Assembly: GCA_013696535.1 (NCBI GenBank)
Contig: JACCYI010000155.1
Coordinates: forward strand, 1-8,710
Reading direction: 5' to 3'
Source of the DNA: Solirubrobacterales bacterium
GTDB lineage: Bacteria; Actinomycetota; Thermoleophilia; Solirubrobacterales; Solirubrobacteraceae
DNA length: 8,710 nucleotides
Under the pieces are notes generated by a model. It did no database searches. It was not told the DNA's origin and saw nothing but the letters and a program-made list of their open reading frames with translations. The position numbers and the translations under genes were made by a program. Positions 7,764 through 8,710 of this stretch are shown piece by piece (position 1 is the stretch's first letter; every line of letters starts with the position of its first letter).

Positions 7764-8402
7764 CTAGGACAAGATCTCGCGTGAGCCCTTCGCCGCTTCG
7801 AGGTGAGCGACGAGCCGGTCGGCCGCGGCGCCGGGATCCTCCCTGCCGTCGGGTGCGAGGTCGGTCTTGACCCAGCCCGGATCGAAGGCGAGCACCGCCA
7901 CGCCCTTGCCGCCGACCTCCTGGCGGAGGGTCTGGGTCAGCGACTCGAGCGCGGCCTTGGAGGCGGCATACGCCCCCATCCCGCGACGTCCGCCGGACAC
8001 CTTGGGCGCGACGAGCGTTGCGATCACGCCCTCACCGCGCGACGCCATCAGCGGCGCCAGCCGGCCGGCCATCACGAATGGCGACAACGCGTTGACCTGG
8101 AAGGAGGCATCGAGCTCGTCGAGGGACACGTCAGCGACGGCGCCGTCGACGCGCATGGCTGCGTTCAGCACCAGGAGGTCGACCTGGCCGTGGCGGTCGA
8201 GCACCTCGTCTACGAGCGCCAGTGCCTCCCCGGGATCGGACAGGTCGACCGTGTGCGTGGAGCCGGTCGCGTGCTTGAGATCGCAGGAGCGGCGTGCGGC
8301 CAGCGCGAGGATGGCGCCGCGCGCGCCGAGGCGCTCGGCCACCGCCGCGCCGATGCCGCTCGATGCGCCCGTGATCAGGCAGACCTTGCCGGATAGCTCC
8401 AC
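7764..8402 (-). CDS. Short-chain dehydrogenase/reductase (SDR) family protein
   Basis: This is a classical-type SDR, a Rossmann-fold NAD(P)H oxidoreductase of unknown substrate. From the GTG at 8402 the product has 212 residues: TGASSGIG cofactor motif at 11-18, AARR at 35-38 after strand 2 (the arginines favour NADP(H)), LNAAM at 79-83 in place of NNAG, N104 in QVNALSP, and the YAASK active site with Y145 and K149. The position 13 residues before the tyrosine, where the catalytic serine normally sits, is A132; S136 is nearby. FDPGWVKTDL near the end is the typical PG-V-T segment. It is shorter than most SDRs (about 250) because the C-terminal substrate loop is small. An upstream in-frame GTG at 8450 would add 16 residues with no SDR homology and leave only two bases to the divergent gene, so 8402 is preferred. 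Confidence 0.85.
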   Translation of the reverse strand: MELSGKVCLITGASSGIGAAVAERLGARGAILALAARRSCDLKHATGSTHTVDLSDPGEALALVDEVLDRHGQVDLLVLNAAMRVDGAVADVSLDELDASFQVNALSPFVMAGRLAPLMASRGEGVIATLVAPKVSGGRRGMGAYAASKAALESLTQTLRQEVGGKGVAVLAFDPGWVKTDLAPDGREDPGAAADRLVAHLEAAKGSREILS

Positions 8403-8440
8403 GATCCGCCTACGGGCATCCCCCCGGCGAGCGATCACGG

Positions 8441-8446
8441 TAGAAC
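8441..8446 (+). promoter_or_regulatory. Possible -10 box of the NDH-2-like gene
   Basis: TAGAAC (four of six matches to TATAAT) ends six bases before the ATG at 8453, the spacing expected for a leaderless message. No SD lies in front of the ATG. The final base is C instead of the usual T, so the box is weak; it fits a pattern shared with murJ and hrcA. Confidence 0.28.
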
Positions 8447-8452
8447 TCACGC

Positions 8453-8710
8453 ATGGCCTGGAACGTCCTCGTCCTCGGCGGCGGCTTCGCGGGGTTCACC
8501 GCCGCCCGCCGGCTCGAGCGCCGGGTGCCGCACCAGGCCGCCAAGGTCACGCTGGTCAACGACGTGAACTTCATGCTCTACACCCCGCTTCTGCCGGGAG
8601 CCGCCGGGGGTACCCTCGAGCCGCGCCACGTCGTGGTGCCCCTCCGCGAGGAGTTGCGTTCCAGTGAGCTGCTGCTCGGGCACGTGACGGGCGCCGACCC
8701 TTCGCGCAAG
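8453..8710 (+). CDS. NAD(P)/FAD-dependent oxidoreductase, NDH-2 type, N-terminal part only
   Basis: The first 86 residues of a flavoprotein are present; the gene runs off the right edge. The product opens MAWNVLVLGGGFAGFTAARR, an FAD-binding Rossmann strand with the GGGFAG dinucleotide motif at 9-14. It is followed by a second strand VTLVND (32-37) and NFMLYTPLLPGAAGGTLEP at 39-57, which corresponds to the N-[FY]-H-L-F-x-P-L-L segment of type II NADH dehydrogenases, and by VVPLREEL. NDH-2 enzymes pass electrons from NADH to quinone at the membrane without pumping protons. Asn36 lies where an acidic residue usually contacts the FAD ribose. Sulfide:quinone or other related oxidoreductases cannot be excluded from the N-terminus alone. 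It diverges from the SDR gene across about 50 bases. Confidence 0.82.
   Translation, partial: MAWNVLVLGGGFAGFTAARRLERRVPHQAAKVTLVNDVNFMLYTPLLPGAAGGTLEPRHVVVPLREELRSSELLLGHVTGADPSRK

Noticed and set aside
7803..8396. Plus-strand open frames opposite the SDR gene
   Set aside because: The minus strand encodes clear SDR motifs; the plus-strand products show none and are shadows. The overlapping longer plus frame (7867-8667) also runs out of frame into the NDH-2-like gene.

Overview
The window is a gene-dense, very GC-rich chromosomal segment with housekeeping content. Start codons are ATG, GTG and TTG, third positions are strongly GC, and several genes have a -10-like box directly against the start codon with no Shine-Dalgarno (SD) sequence. 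Together with a HadA/HadB-type split dehydratase and a lepA ... hrcA-dnaJ-prmA order, this suggests a high-GC actinobacterium. A deep-branching class such as Thermoleophilia is my guess from the protein flavour and is not demonstrated. I see no insertion sequence, phage gene, CRISPR array, tRNA or rRNA, and no gene-free stretch over 300 bases.

Layout. At the left edge, on the minus strand, is rpsT (ribosomal protein S20), cut at its C-terminus. It diverges from murJ (lipid II flippase) across only 53 bases. That gap holds two opposed, overlapping -10-like boxes and a 9-bp hairpin that would form the 5' end of the rpsT message. The plus strand then runs murJ, lepA (elongation factor 4), a hadA-like and a hadB-like gene (two subunits of a (3R)-hydroxyacyl-thioester dehydratase), hrcA (heat-shock repressor), dnaJ (Hsp40 co-chaperone) and prmA (L11 methyltransferase), with gaps or overlaps of -8 to +45 bases. 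A hairpin separates prmA from a convergent minus-strand short-chain dehydrogenase/reductase (SDR). Divergent from the SDR, the right edge cuts an FAD/NAD(P)-dependent oxidoreductase of NDH-2 type.

How the genes work together. The cluster joins translation (S20, EF4, PrmA acting on L11), cell-envelope building (MurJ, probably fatty-acid elongation through HadAB) and protein folding under stress (HrcA, DnaJ). HrcA-DnaJ-PrmA is a familiar heat-shock operon core. The hadAB pair lies between lepA and hrcA, where many actinobacteria carry hemW. No CIRCE operator is visible upstream of hrcA; a 13-base perfect palindrome lies there instead, overlapping the putative -10 box.

I do not see a wholly new system. 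The parts most worth a second look are the regulatory joints: the rpsT/murJ divergent promoter, the hrcA promoter palindrome, the run of apparently leaderless starts, and an SDR that seems to lack its catalytic serine.
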